Below are positions 7,767 through 16,420 of a DNA stretch of 64,000 nucleotides, piece by piece. Made by a program: the position numbers and the translations under genes. Position 1 is the stretch's first letter, and each line of letters begins with the position of its first letter. Source of the DNA: Clostridiales bacterium (GTDB taxonomy: Bacteria > Bacillota > Clostridia > Christensenellales > Aristaeellaceae); the NCBI GenBank assembly GCA_017569285.1, contig CP069419.1:620001-684000 (forward strand), in the 5' to 3' direction. The notes beneath the pieces were generated by a model that was not told the origin of the DNA, searched no databases, and saw only the letters and a program-made list of their open reading frames with translations.

Positions 7767-9290
7767 TTATAACCCTTTCATGCGTTCCATAATCCGTTCC
7801 GTGATGAACTTCCCGAATGCGCTCTGGGCTTCATACTCCGCTTTTGCGCCGTCTCCGGTAAACCGCATTGTGCAGGGGCTTTCTGCAGACCATTTATCCC
7901 ACTGCGGCAGGGTTTCCCCGTTCAGGTCCTTCCCGTTCGGATTCCCGTTGCGGATGAAATTGCAGAAATAGTCACACATCTGCCGGGCCAGGTCGTAATG
8001 GCGTCCGGTGAACGGCCGCCAGCACTTGGCCAGCGTTTCAAACCAGAACCACAGGTCCGAGGAGTGGAAGGTGCCCGGATTGTCCCATCCCGGAATATCC
8101 GGATCGAAGCAGTAGCAGTATCCGCCTTTCCCCTGCGCAGCCTTGTCACTGAGTACACCCTTCACGGTGCATTCGATGCCGCTGACCGGTGCGTATCCCT
8201 GTCCCGGGAGATTCTTCCGGCTTTCCGGCGTCTTCAGGAATTCTCCGGCCTTGTCGCCGAACAGGCGCTTTGCTTCAGCCTCCAGTTCCTTTTCATCCTT
8301 CGCGTCAATCGTATTCAGGAACTCTGTGCTGGTATTCCCTGCCATCATATTCACGTCCACGCACTTCCCCTGCCGGTACAGGGCAATCGGGTCGCCGACG
8401 CAGAAGAGGTCATCCTGCACTGTGAAGAAAGGCACGTGCGACTCCATATATTTCTCATAGCTGCGCTGCAGCGTTACCGCATCCATGGCCCGCGCTTCCT
8501 CCAGGTCCTTCACCCCAAGGTAGGCGAAAAAGTCTTCTCCCTTCTTCTCCGCGTCCCGCAGCAGTTCCGGCCGGCCGACTTCCCGGCGGAAGTAGGGATC
8601 AAAGATCATCGCGCTCATCACGACAGCGTTTTTGAACAGCCCGCTGTTGTCCGGGCATGCCACCTGGGACATGACGCTTCCGCCGCCGGCGGACTGGCCG
8701 GCAATGGTCACCTGTTCCGGGTCTCCGCCGAAGGCTGCGATGTTCCGCTGCACCCAGCGCAGTCCGGCCTGCTGGTCCAGGTTGCCGAAATTGGCCGGGG
8801 CATCCGGCTGCTGTGCGGTAATCTCCGGATGGGTCAGGAATCCCAGCGCACCGACCCGGTAGTTGACCGTCACAACAACGATCCCGCGCCGGGCAATCCG
8901 TTCCCCGTCAAACTCCATCTCCGCGGGATAGCCGCACTGCAGCCCGCCCCCGAAGAACCATACCAGCACCGGCTGTTTTTCATCCGCGCTCTTCGCATTT
9001 GTCCACACATTCAGGTACAGGCAGTCCTCGCCCATTGCAATTTCCGGATCCACATGCCATTCCCGGCAGTAGATATCGGTTCCGAGTCCCGGAATCCACT
9101 GCATCGAGATCGGCGCAAAACGGTAGCATTCCTTCACCCCGTCCCAGTTTTCGCATGGCAGCGGTGCGCGCCAGCGGTTCTTCCCCACCGGCGGTGCGGC
9201 AAAAGGAATTCCCTTGAATGCTGTAATCCTCGGATCTGCCGCTTCAATTCCGCGCACCCATCCGTTCTCTGTTTTCACCTGTCTCAGCAT
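7767..9290 (-). CDS. Type-B carboxylesterase, probably intracellular
   Basis: A 507-residue alpha/beta hydrolase of the carboxylesterase type-B family. The start MLRQVKTENGWVRG at 9290 has GGAGG eight bases upstream. The nucleophile elbow is GQSAGGGS, the oxyanion region is LVWFFGGGLQCGYP and the catalytic His lies in GTFHSSDLWFWF; EDCLYLNVW is the family signature. No signal peptide is present, so it acts in the cytoplasm. Its start is 26 bases after the stop of the GH120-like beta-xylosidase gene and no terminator intervenes, so the two are probably an operon. Removing acyl groups from imported xylo-oligosaccharides is a reasonable role, but the natural ester is unknown. Confidence 0.85.
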   Translation of the reverse strand: MLRQVKTENGWVRGIEAADPRITAFKGIPFAAPPVGKNRWRAPLPCENWDGVKECYRFAPISMQWIPGLGTDIYCREWHVDPEIAMGEDCLYLNVWTNAKSADEKQPVLVWFFGGGLQCGYPAEMEFDGERIARRGIVVVTVNYRVGALGFLTHPEITAQQPDAPANFGNLDQQAGLRWVQRNIAAFGGDPEQVTIAGQSAGGGSVMSQVACPDNSGLFKNAVVMSAMIFDPYFRREVGRPELLRDAEKKGEDFFAYLGVKDLEEARAMDAVTLQRSYEKYMESHVPFFTVQDDLFCVGDPIALYRQGKCVDVNMMAGNTSTEFLNTIDAKDEKELEAEAKRLFGDKAGEFLKTPESRKNLPGQGYAPVSGIECTVKGVLSDKAAQGKGGYCYCFDPDIPGWDNPGTFHSSDLWFWFETLAKCWRPFTGRHYDLARQMCDYFCNFIRNGNPNGKDLNGETLPQWDKWSAESPCTMRFTGDGAKAEYEAQSAFGKFITERIMERMKGL

Positions 9291-9316
9291 GACTGATCCC
9301 TCCTCGCTTTTTGCCC

Positions 9317-11272
9317 TCATATTTTTGCCCGGTATACACCGTCTCCGGTCTTTTCCCATACCGCATACGGTCCCGGAAGCGCTGCCGCGCCGCGTTCCGT
9401 GTCAAACCGGTCTTCCCGGCTGGCTGCATCCGCCGTTACCTCGCGGACATCCCCCGGATTCCGGATCAGTTTCAGCCTTTCCGCTTCCCCGCGGAATCCG
9501 AACGGACCTTCCCTGGTTTCCCGGAATGTCACGGTGCCGGCTTCCGCGTCCACGTCGATATCAAACCAGCCGTTCTGCCCCTCCCGGTCAAATCCGCAGA
9601 ATTCCTGCCACGCCGGCAGGTTCAGGCAGACTTCCGGTTCCGGATACATCACCCGCAGGTATCCGCCCGTCATCCGGACATACAGGTTGCCTTCCACCTC
9701 GTTGTCCCGGGTGGGCAGGTCAACCGCCGCCTCCCCGCATTCATAGAAGATATTGTTGATGATCTTCGCGTCCCGTGAGGTTCCGCCGCGTTCCAGCCCG
9801 TGCATGCGGAACGGAACCGGCTTCAGGTAGTATCCGCTGTGCCGGCACCGGCCAATCAGGTTATGGGCAATATACAGCCGGTCGGTTCCTTCCCCGTAGA
9901 CGCCGTAGCCGTTCACAACGTCATGCTCCCGCAGCTTGTACCATCCGGAAGATCCCGGCTCTGCCGGAACCTTGGCCGGGTCAAACCGGCCCTCCACATT
10001 CCAGATGATATTGTTGTCGATCAGGTTGACCCCTTCCCGGGTGCATTCAATAAAGATGGCTTCCCGCTGTTCGATTCCGTCCAGGAACAGGTTCCCGGTG
10101 ATCCGGTTATTCTCGTTCCCGCAGTCCAGCCACAGGTGGTCTGCCCGGAAGGTATTCCGGAAAACATTGTGCCGGATCAGCCCGTTCACGCTGTTGTGCA
10201 GCTTGATTGCGCCGGCCTCCCAGCTCAGTTCCATCTTCTGCCAGCCAGTCCCCTCAATCACATTGTCCTCGATCAGCAAACGTTCCGAGAACATCCCGGC
10301 GATCCCGCATACGCCGGCATCCCGGATCCGGCAGCCGCGGATCACACTGTATCCGATCATTTCCCCCGGTGTATGGGTATGGTGCCAGCACTCATTTCCG
10401 ACGTCGATTGCCACGCCATTGGACCAGTTAACCTCGCAGTCTTCAATGATCCAGTGGTGCCCGCGGTGGGCGGAAATGGCGCCGCGCTGCGGAACCGGTG
10501 CGCCCGTCGCCGCGTGCTCACAGATGAGCCCCTTCACTCGGATATAGTTCAGGAAGGGTTTTGCCGGCGCAAAGCACTGTTCGCGGACCGTCACCTCAAT
10601 CCGGTGTTCCCGCGGATCGGCATCCCCGGCCAGGCGGAAATGCACCTTCATGCCGTTTGCTTCCACCCAGTAGGTATTGTCCTCCCGGCCCATCCCGTTA
10701 TACAGCGGTACCTGCCGGAGCGGCTTTCCGTCGCAGAAAACACACCCCCGCCGGTTCAGGTAGGTGGTCATATCGGTTTTGTCATACTCAATGAACAGCC
10801 GGTCATGCAGGATGTTCACCGCACAGAACGGGTTGTATCCCCGGAACAGTTCCGGATCCAGGTCGTATTCCCAGATCCGGGGTTCTCCTTCCGGTACCGG
10901 ACCGGGACCGCGGAACAGCATCCACCCTTCGCTCGGAATAAAATCCGTCACTTCCTCGGAAGCGCGCAGGATCACATCCCCGTCCCCGTATGCTTCATAT
11001 GAAACCATATGCTCCGGATCTGTTCCGCCGTATACCGGCTGCACACACTCCCGGTAAATTCCGGCATGGATACGCACCCGGGTCCCCGGGCTGGCCTCCG
11101 CCGCAGCCCGGCTGATTGTGCGGAAGGGTTTGCCTTCGCTGCCGTCATTCTCATCCGAGGCATTCGGGTCGGTATTGCTCACAAACAGTTCCCGTTCCCA
11201 TACCGGTTCCTTTTCCCAGAATTCATATCTCTGTCCGTCTGGCAGGATCGATGAGGGGTCTTTCCGCGTCAT
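9317..11272 (-). CDS. GH120-like beta-xylosidase (right-handed parallel beta-helix protein)
   Basis: A 651-residue protein whose start at 11272 has GGAGG eight bases upstream. From residue 29 it follows the pattern I remember for GH120 beta-xylosidases: LFVSNTDPN, GKPFRTISRAA, GIYRECVQPVYGG, then KGLICEHAATG, HHWIIEDCEV, AGAIKLHNSV and turns of a beta-helix. The expected catalytic pair appears as Asp383 in HLWLDCGNEN (nucleophile) and Glu409 in IFIECTREG (acid/base). No signal peptide is seen, consistent with cytoplasmic hydrolysis of imported xylo-oligosaccharides. The downstream esterase is probably co-transcribed. If not GH120, it is another beta-helix glycosidase or lyase. Confidence 0.7.
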   Translation of the reverse strand: MTRKDPSSILPDGQRYEFWEKEPVWERELFVSNTDPNASDENDGSEGKPFRTISRAAAEASPGTRVRIHAGIYRECVQPVYGGTDPEHMVSYEAYGDGDVILRASEEVTDFIPSEGWMLFRGPGPVPEGEPRIWEYDLDPELFRGYNPFCAVNILHDRLFIEYDKTDMTTYLNRRGCVFCDGKPLRQVPLYNGMGREDNTYWVEANGMKVHFRLAGDADPREHRIEVTVREQCFAPAKPFLNYIRVKGLICEHAATGAPVPQRGAISAHRGHHWIIEDCEVNWSNGVAIDVGNECWHHTHTPGEMIGYSVIRGCRIRDAGVCGIAGMFSERLLIEDNVIEGTGWQKMELSWEAGAIKLHNSVNGLIRHNVFRNTFRADHLWLDCGNENNRITGNLFLDGIEQREAIFIECTREGVNLIDNNIIWNVEGRFDPAKVPAEPGSSGWYKLREHDVVNGYGVYGEGTDRLYIAHNLIGRCRHSGYYLKPVPFRMHGLERGGTSRDAKIINNIFYECGEAAVDLPTRDNEVEGNLYVRMTGGYLRVMYPEPEVCLNLPAWQEFCGFDREGQNGWFDIDVDAEAGTVTFRETREGPFGFRGEAERLKLIRNPGDVREVTADAASREDRFDTERGAAALPGPYAVWEKTGDGVYRAKI

Positions 11273-11294
11273 AGGCAAATCCTCCTTTTCATCA

Positions 11295-11323
11295 AAAAAC
11301 GGGCACCCCGTGAGGAGTGCCCT
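11295..11323 (-). terminator. Rho-independent terminator after iorB
   Basis: On the minus strand a GGGCAC...GTGCCC stem with a 10-base loop is followed by GTTTTTTG. It ends the ligase-iorA-iorB transcript before the beta-xylosidase gene, which starts 23 bases further on. Confidence 0.75.
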
Positions 11324-11366
11324 TCGGGGTTCAGGCGAATGGTTTGAATCCCAGGGTTTCTGTCGG

Positions 11367-11939
11367 TTATTTTCCATATCCGGTTTCAAATGCTTTCACG
11401 TTCATTTCCATGAACTTCGGGTTGATCACCTTCTGCAGGGCAGCCATCCACTTCTCCTTCGGGATATCCGTGCAGGCGGCAAAATGGCCCATCAGCACGA
11501 TATTGACCGCTTTGGCGCTGCCGGCTTCAAGTGCCGGTCCCAGGGCGTCAAAATCGTCAATGTCAAATCCCTTTGCCTTCAGCTGTTCCAGCACGTCCTC
11601 GGGATAAGCCGCAGCGCCGGTAATCACGGGCATGGGATCAATCTGCTGTGTATTGACGATAATCTTGCCGCCTTTCCGCAGGCATCCGGCATACCGGGCT
11701 GCTTCCAGCTTTTCAAAACTGATGATATAGTCGCATTCCCCTTCCGTTACGATCGGGGAATATACCTTGTCGCCGTAACGCACATAGGTCACCACGCTGC
11801 CGCCGCGCTGGCTCATGCCATGCACTTCGCTCAGCTTTACGTCATACCCTTCATCGGTCAGTACGGTTCCGAGCAGCCGGGAAGCCAGCAGGCTTCCCTG
11901 TCCGCCGACGCCGACAATCATGATACTGGTCGTCTTCAT
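11367..11939 (-). CDS. iorB: Indolepyruvate:ferredoxin oxidoreductase, beta subunit
   Basis: A 190-residue gamma-type domain subunit of a 2-oxoacid:ferredoxin oxidoreductase. MKTTSIMIVGVGGQGSLLAS carries the GxGGQG motif, and SEVHGMSQRGGSVVTYVR is the typical IorB core. It starts three bases after the iorA stop, so the two are translationally coupled. With IorA it oxidatively decarboxylates aryl-pyruvates from Trp, Phe and Tyr to aryl-acetyl-CoA, reducing ferredoxin. The cytoplasmic complex can feed reduced ferredoxin to the Rnf complex encoded elsewhere in this window. Confidence 0.95.
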   Translation of the reverse strand: MKTTSIMIVGVGGQGSLLASRLLGTVLTDEGYDVKLSEVHGMSQRGGSVVTYVRYGDKVYSPIVTEGECDYIISFEKLEAARYAGCLRKGGKIIVNTQQIDPMPVITGAAAYPEDVLEQLKAKGFDIDDFDALGPALEAGSAKAVNIVLMGHFAACTDIPKEKWMAALQKVINPKFMEMNVKAFETGYGK

Positions 11940-11942
11940 ACC

Positions 11943-13694
11943 TTATTCCTCCCCGATGGCGCCAAATGCGCACAGCTGTCCGCAGACGCCGCAGCCGACA
12001 CACAGTGTCTTGTCAATCCGGGCTTTGCCATCCCTGAAACTGATGGACGGGCAGCCCATCTTCATGCACTTCCGGCAGCCCCGGCACTTGTCCGGATCTA
12101 CCGTCAGCGGCGCCTTGGGCTTCACGTACTTCAGCAGAACACAGGGCCGCCGGCTGATAATCACGGAAGGTTCCGCAACTGCCAGCTCTTCCAGCACCGC
12201 TTCCTCGCATGCCTTCAGGTCATACGGATCCACGACGCGTACCCGGTTGATGCCCAGCGCCCGGCACAGTGCTTCCAGGTCCACCTTGGCTGCCGGATCG
12301 CCTTTGATGTTGTATCCGGTGGTCGGGTTCTGCTGGTGGCCGGTCATACCGGTGATGGAATTGTCCAGGATGATCACGGTGGAGTTGGTGGCATTGTAGG
12401 CAATGTTCACCAGACCTGTCATACCGCTGTGCATGAACGTGCTGTCGCCGATCACCGCCACGGTCTTCTTCTCGGTTTCCTCCCCGCGGGCTGCGTTGAA
12501 TCCGTGGATTCCGGAAACGCTCGCGCCCATGCACAGGGTGGAATCCAGCGCGTTCAGCGGAGCCACGGCGCCCAGTGTATAGCATCCGATATCACCGAGC
12601 ACAGTAATATGGTTTTTGACCAGGGTGTAGTACATTCCCCGGTGCGGACAGCCGGAGCACATCATCGGGGGACGTCCCGGTACGGCCGGTGCTTCTCCCT
12701 GTGCTTCCGGAATGCCCGGAACCGCGATTCCTTCGGACAGGAACGCTTCCCGGATGGTTTTCTGGCTGAACTCGCCGATTCCGGAGAACAGGCCCTTGCC
12801 GGTTACCTCAATGCCCAGCGCCCGGATATGGTTTTCCAGGATCGGATCAAGCTCTTCAATTACATACAGTTTCTTTACCTGTGCGGCAAAATCACGGATC
12901 AGCTTTTCAGGCAGCGGGTTGGGCATGCCGATCTTCAGCACGCTCACATCATCCCCGAAAACTTCTTTCACATACAGGTAGCTGCAGCCGGAGGTAATAA
13001 TACCGATTTCACGGTTTTCCGCCATTTCCACCCGGTTGTACATGCAGTTTTCGGCCAGCTCTTGCAGTTTTGCCGTCCGCTCCTCCACCACGGGATGGCG
13101 GAGCTTGGCATAGCCGGGCATCATAATGTACTTGGAGGGTTGCCGGACATATTCCTTCACCGGAACGTCCTCCCGCTCCCCGATATCCACAACACACTGG
13201 CTGTGGGCAATACGCGTGCACATCCGCAGCAGCACAGGTGTGTCATATTCCTCGCTCAGGGCGAAAGCGCTCTTTGCGAATGCATATGCCTCTGCGGAGT
13301 CGGAAGGCTCCAGCATCGGAACCTTCGCTGCAATCGCATAGTGCCGGGAATCCTGCTCATTCTGGCTGGAATGCATGGCCGGGTCATCCGCCACACAGAT
13401 CACCATGCCGCCGGTCACGCCGGTATAGCTCAGGGTAAACAGCGGATCCGCTGCTACGTTCAGGCCGACGTGCTTCATCGCGCAGGCAGAGCGCATTCCT
13501 GCCAGGCTGGCGCCAAAAGCGACTTCCGTCGCAACTTTTTCGTTCGGTGCCCATTCAGAATGGATATCATCGTGCTTGGCCAGGAACTCTGTAATCTCCG
13601 TGGAAGGTGTGCCGGGATAGCTGGATACCAGTCCCAGTCCGGCATTGTACAGTCCCCAGGCCACCGCCTCGTTACCGATAACAAGTTTTTTCAT
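11943..13694 (-). CDS. iorA: Indolepyruvate:ferredoxin oxidoreductase, alpha subunit
   Basis: About 583 residues, beginning MKKLVIGNEAVAWGLYNAG at ATG 13694, with AGAGG nine bases upstream; a GTG six bases earlier is too close to that site. SSYPGTPSTEITEF marks the pyrimidine-binding domain. The TPP-binding half has PMMCSGCPHRGMYY, GDIGCYTLG and GDSTFMHSG with NNSxTG-like LDNSITGMTG. The C-terminus holds two [4Fe-4S] motifs, CRGCRKCMKMGCP and CVGCGVCGQLC. The upstream acyl-CoA ligase ends 57 bases away on the same strand. The enzyme converts indolepyruvate and other aryl-pyruvates to the CoA ester with reduction of ferredoxin. Confidence 0.96.
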   Translation of the reverse strand: MKKLVIGNEAVAWGLYNAGLGLVSSYPGTPSTEITEFLAKHDDIHSEWAPNEKVATEVAFGASLAGMRSACAMKHVGLNVAADPLFTLSYTGVTGGMVICVADDPAMHSSQNEQDSRHYAIAAKVPMLEPSDSAEAYAFAKSAFALSEEYDTPVLLRMCTRIAHSQCVVDIGEREDVPVKEYVRQPSKYIMMPGYAKLRHPVVEERTAKLQELAENCMYNRVEMAENREIGIITSGCSYLYVKEVFGDDVSVLKIGMPNPLPEKLIRDFAAQVKKLYVIEELDPILENHIRALGIEVTGKGLFSGIGEFSQKTIREAFLSEGIAVPGIPEAQGEAPAVPGRPPMMCSGCPHRGMYYTLVKNHITVLGDIGCYTLGAVAPLNALDSTLCMGASVSGIHGFNAARGEETEKKTVAVIGDSTFMHSGMTGLVNIAYNATNSTVIILDNSITGMTGHQQNPTTGYNIKGDPAAKVDLEALCRALGINRVRVVDPYDLKACEEAVLEELAVAEPSVIISRRPCVLLKYVKPKAPLTVDPDKCRGCRKCMKMGCPSISFRDGKARIDKTLCVGCGVCGQLCAFGAIGEE

Positions 13695-13751
13695 TTTCAC
13701 AAGCCTCTTTAACCGTAATATCTGTTCATCAGGTGCGTACAGCCTGCTTTG

Positions 13752-15398
13752 TCAGCTCCTGTTCTGGCTGTCCACCAGACCTTCGCCGCCGTACATTTTC
13801 CGCAGCTTCGGCTTTTCGATCTTGCCGGTGGCGTTCCGGGGAACAGGCGCCAGGATGATCTTCCGGGGCCGCTTATACCGGGGCATGCCCATGCAGAATT
13901 CCTGGATATCCTCTTCCGTGCAGGTCGCGCCGGGAACCAGTTCCACGATCGCCGCCGCGATCTCGCCCAGCCGGGCATCCGGCAGGCCGATCACCGCCAC
14001 GTCCTTGATCGGCGGATAGGCCGCCATAAAGTTCTCGATCTCGACCGGATACAGGTTCTCACCGCCGGTAATGACCACATCCTTCTTGCGGTCCACCAGG
14101 TAGATGAAGCCTTCATCATCCTGCTTGGCCATATCGCCGGTCAGCAGCCAGCCGTCCTTCAGGGTCTCTGCGGTAGCCTGCGGGTTGTTGTAGTAGCATA
14201 CCATAACGCCGGGGCCCTTCAGGCACAGTTCGCCAACCTCGCCCTGTTTCACTTCGGAGCCGTCCGGGTTGATAATCTTGACCTGCCAACCATATCCGGG
14301 GATACCGATTGCACCGACCTTCCGCACATTCTCGATACCCAGATGTACTGCGCCGGGGCCGATGGATTCGCTCAGGCCGTAGTTGGTGTCATACTGATGA
14401 TTCGGGAAATACTTCAGCCAGCGGTGGATCAGGCTCTGGGGCACCGGCTGCGCGCCGATGTGCATCAGCCGCCACTGATTCAGCTGGTAATCCTCCAACC
14501 GCAGTTCGCCGCTGTCCAGCGCAGTCAGGATATCCTGTGCCCACGGGACCAGCAGCCATACGATCGTGCACTTCTCGTGGCTTACAGCCTCCAGGATTGT
14601 CTGCGGCCGGGTTCCCTTCAGGATCACTGCCTTGCTGCCGGAAATCAGGCTGCCGAACCAGTGCATCTTTGCGCCGGTGTGATAGAACGGCGGAATGCAC
14701 AGGAAGCAGTCATCCCGGGTCTGGCCGTGATGTGCCTGCTCCACCCGTGCGGAATGGATCAGGCTCCGGTGCTTGTGCAGGATCGCCTTCGGGAATCCCG
14801 TTGTGCCGGATGAGAAATAGATCGCCGCGTCATCATCCTCGGTCAGTGTACACGGCGGGAAGCTGCTGCTGCTTTCATTGATCAGCTCAGTCAGGTCGTC
14901 CGCGAAGCTCGGGCAGCCGGCGCCTTCATATACCAGGGAAACCTGGGGAATCCTGTCCGCGATTTCCTCCACACGGCCGATAAACTCCGGCCCGAAAATC
15001 AGCATGTTGCTTTCGGACAGCTTCAGGCAGTATTCAATTTCATTTGCGGCATACCGGAAGTTCATCGGCACCACCACTGCACCGGTCTTCAGCACGCCGA
15101 AATAAATCGGCAGCCAGTCAATGCAGTTCATCAGCAGGATGGCCACTTTTTTTCCCTTGCCGATGTTGTGGCTCCGGAGCATATTCGCCACCCGGTTGGC
15201 TTTTTCGTCAAAGACAGCCCAGGTGATTTCCCGACGGTAATGGCGCTGTTTCACGCTGGGTTCCACCAGCTCAAAGTCATGCCATGTAACCCGGCGGGTT
15301 TCCGGTTGGTCCGGGTTAATTTCAATCAATGCTGTATCGTCCGGCCATTCCCGGGCGTTTCTCTCCAGCAGTTCGATGATGGTCATCCTGTTGTTCAT
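13752..15398 (-). CDS. AMP-forming acyl/aryl-CoA ligase
   Basis: A 548-residue adenylate-forming enzyme of the ANL superfamily. The AMP-binding motif is YFSSGTTGFPKA, followed by the YGLSES motif, the GWLLTGD hinge region and the C-terminal PRNATGKIEK lysine motif, so all catalytic landmarks are present. The ATG at 15398 has AAAGGA directly abutting it; the in-frame ATG at 15386 has better spacing and may be the true start. It leads the run ligase-iorA-iorB. Position suggests that it interconverts aryl-acetyl-CoA made by IorAB and free aryl acetate, possibly conserving energy if run in reverse, but sequence alone does not separate aryl from fatty acyl substrates. Confidence 0.85.
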   Translation of the reverse strand: MNNRMTIIELLERNAREWPDDTALIEINPDQPETRRVTWHDFELVEPSVKQRHYRREITWAVFDEKANRVANMLRSHNIGKGKKVAILLMNCIDWLPIYFGVLKTGAVVVPMNFRYAANEIEYCLKLSESNMLIFGPEFIGRVEEIADRIPQVSLVYEGAGCPSFADDLTELINESSSSFPPCTLTEDDDAAIYFSSGTTGFPKAILHKHRSLIHSARVEQAHHGQTRDDCFLCIPPFYHTGAKMHWFGSLISGSKAVILKGTRPQTILEAVSHEKCTIVWLLVPWAQDILTALDSGELRLEDYQLNQWRLMHIGAQPVPQSLIHRWLKYFPNHQYDTNYGLSESIGPGAVHLGIENVRKVGAIGIPGYGWQVKIINPDGSEVKQGEVGELCLKGPGVMVCYYNNPQATAETLKDGWLLTGDMAKQDDEGFIYLVDRKKDVVITGGENLYPVEIENFMAAYPPIKDVAVIGLPDARLGEIAAAIVELVPGATCTEEDIQEFCMGMPRYKRPRKIILAPVPRNATGKIEKPKLRKMYGGEGLVDSQNRS

Positions 15399-15476
15399 TC
15401 CTTTCGGGTGCTGCGGTATTCAGTGTTGTCTTCCGTGCGGAATGACAGGCATCTCCGCGGACGGACACTGTAAATA

Positions 15477-15505
15477 ACTATACAAATTCAACCCCGCAAA
15501 GTCAA
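15477..15505 (-). promoter_or_regulatory. Promoter of the ligase-iorA-iorB operon
   Basis: On the minus strand TTGACT (15500-15505), 17-base spacer, TATAGT (15477-15482). The -35 box overlaps the stop codon of the pseudouridine synthase gene. Confidence 0.7.
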
Positions 15506-16392
15506 TCAAAGTCCATTAAAAGAACATCCGTTCCCGCCCAGTCCGGCACGGATGTGAATTGCATCTGTTCCCCGGTCACCGGATGTTTCATTTCCAGGTA
15601 CGCGCTGTGGAGGGCAAACCTCCCCGCAAACCGTTCCGGGTCCTCGGTTCCGTACAGGAAATCCCCGTGGACCGGGCAGCCGATTGCACTCAGGTGAACA
15701 CGGATCTGGTGGGTCCGACCTGTCCGGAGCTCCAGCAGGATCAGCGCGCCGCCATTTTCGGTCCCGCGCAGTACCCTGTACCGGGTGATGCTCCGTTTTC
15801 CGTCCGGTGTAATGATCCGTTTCACGGATGCCTCCGGCGCTTTGCCGATCGGGAGGTCGATCACGCCCTCATGCTCCGCCGGCATGCCGTCTGTCAGCGC
15901 AAGGTAGCGCCGGATAAAGTCCGGTCCGTGCAGTTTCCGCTGCATCAGGTGCTGCGCATAGGGGGTTCGGGCAACAACCATCAGCCCGCCGGTTCCCTTG
16001 TCCAGCCGGTTTACCGGCCGGTACACGAAATCCGCCGGGCATCCGAAATAACTGAACAGGGCATTCTCCAGGCTGTCGTCCGGATGGTTCCGGCTGCTCT
16101 GGCTGGCCAGCGGGGACGGCTTCACAACCACCATCAGGTGCTCATCGATGTATGGAATCTCCAGCGGAATATCATACGGCTTCAGTGCATATACCGGCCG
16201 GTCCTCTGCCGGAATGAACAAAACCGTATCCCCGGCCTGTACCCGGGCATCGGTATGCACAGGCTCGCCGTTCAGCAGGATCCGCCCGTTCCATTTGGCG
16301 CTCTTCATTGCGGAGTAGCTGATCTCCATCGAGCGCCGCAGGATATCCCGGATCCGCCGGCCGTCTTCTTCTGTTTTCACCCGGTATTCCAT
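15502..16392 (-). CDS. RluA family RNA pseudouridine synthase
   Basis: A 296-residue protein with an N-terminal S4-like RNA-binding segment (SMEISYSAMKSAKWNGRILLNG) and the RluA catalytic domain. The catalytic motif is RPVNRLDKGTGGLMVVAR, with the active-site Asp in RLDKGTGG; ELRTGRTHQIRVHLSAIGCP is the second signature. It isomerises uridine in rRNA or tRNA, but the target position cannot be predicted. The start follows the CDF gene stop by 28 bases on the same strand, so they are probably co-transcribed. Its stop sits inside the next operon's promoter. Confidence 0.92.
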   Translation of the reverse strand: MEYRVKTEEDGRRIRDILRRSMEISYSAMKSAKWNGRILLNGEPVHTDARVQAGDTVLFIPAEDRPVYALKPYDIPLEIPYIDEHLMVVVKPSPLASQSSRNHPDDSLENALFSYFGCPADFVYRPVNRLDKGTGGLMVVARTPYAQHLMQRKLHGPDFIRRYLALTDGMPAEHEGVIDLPIGKAPEASVKRIITPDGKRSITRYRVLRGTENGGALILLELRTGRTHQIRVHLSAIGCPVHGDFLYGTEDPERFAGRFALHSAYLEMKHPVTGEQMQFTSVPDWAGTDVLLMDFD

Positions 16393-16420
16393 ACGCTGCA
16401 GTATATCCTTCCTCCCCCGG

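Noticed and set aside
11118-13712. 864-codon plus-strand open frame opposite iorA and iorB
   Set aside because: Composition is unlike the other proteins (His/Gln-rich), it has no recognisable domain, and the minus strand encodes well-conserved iorAB.
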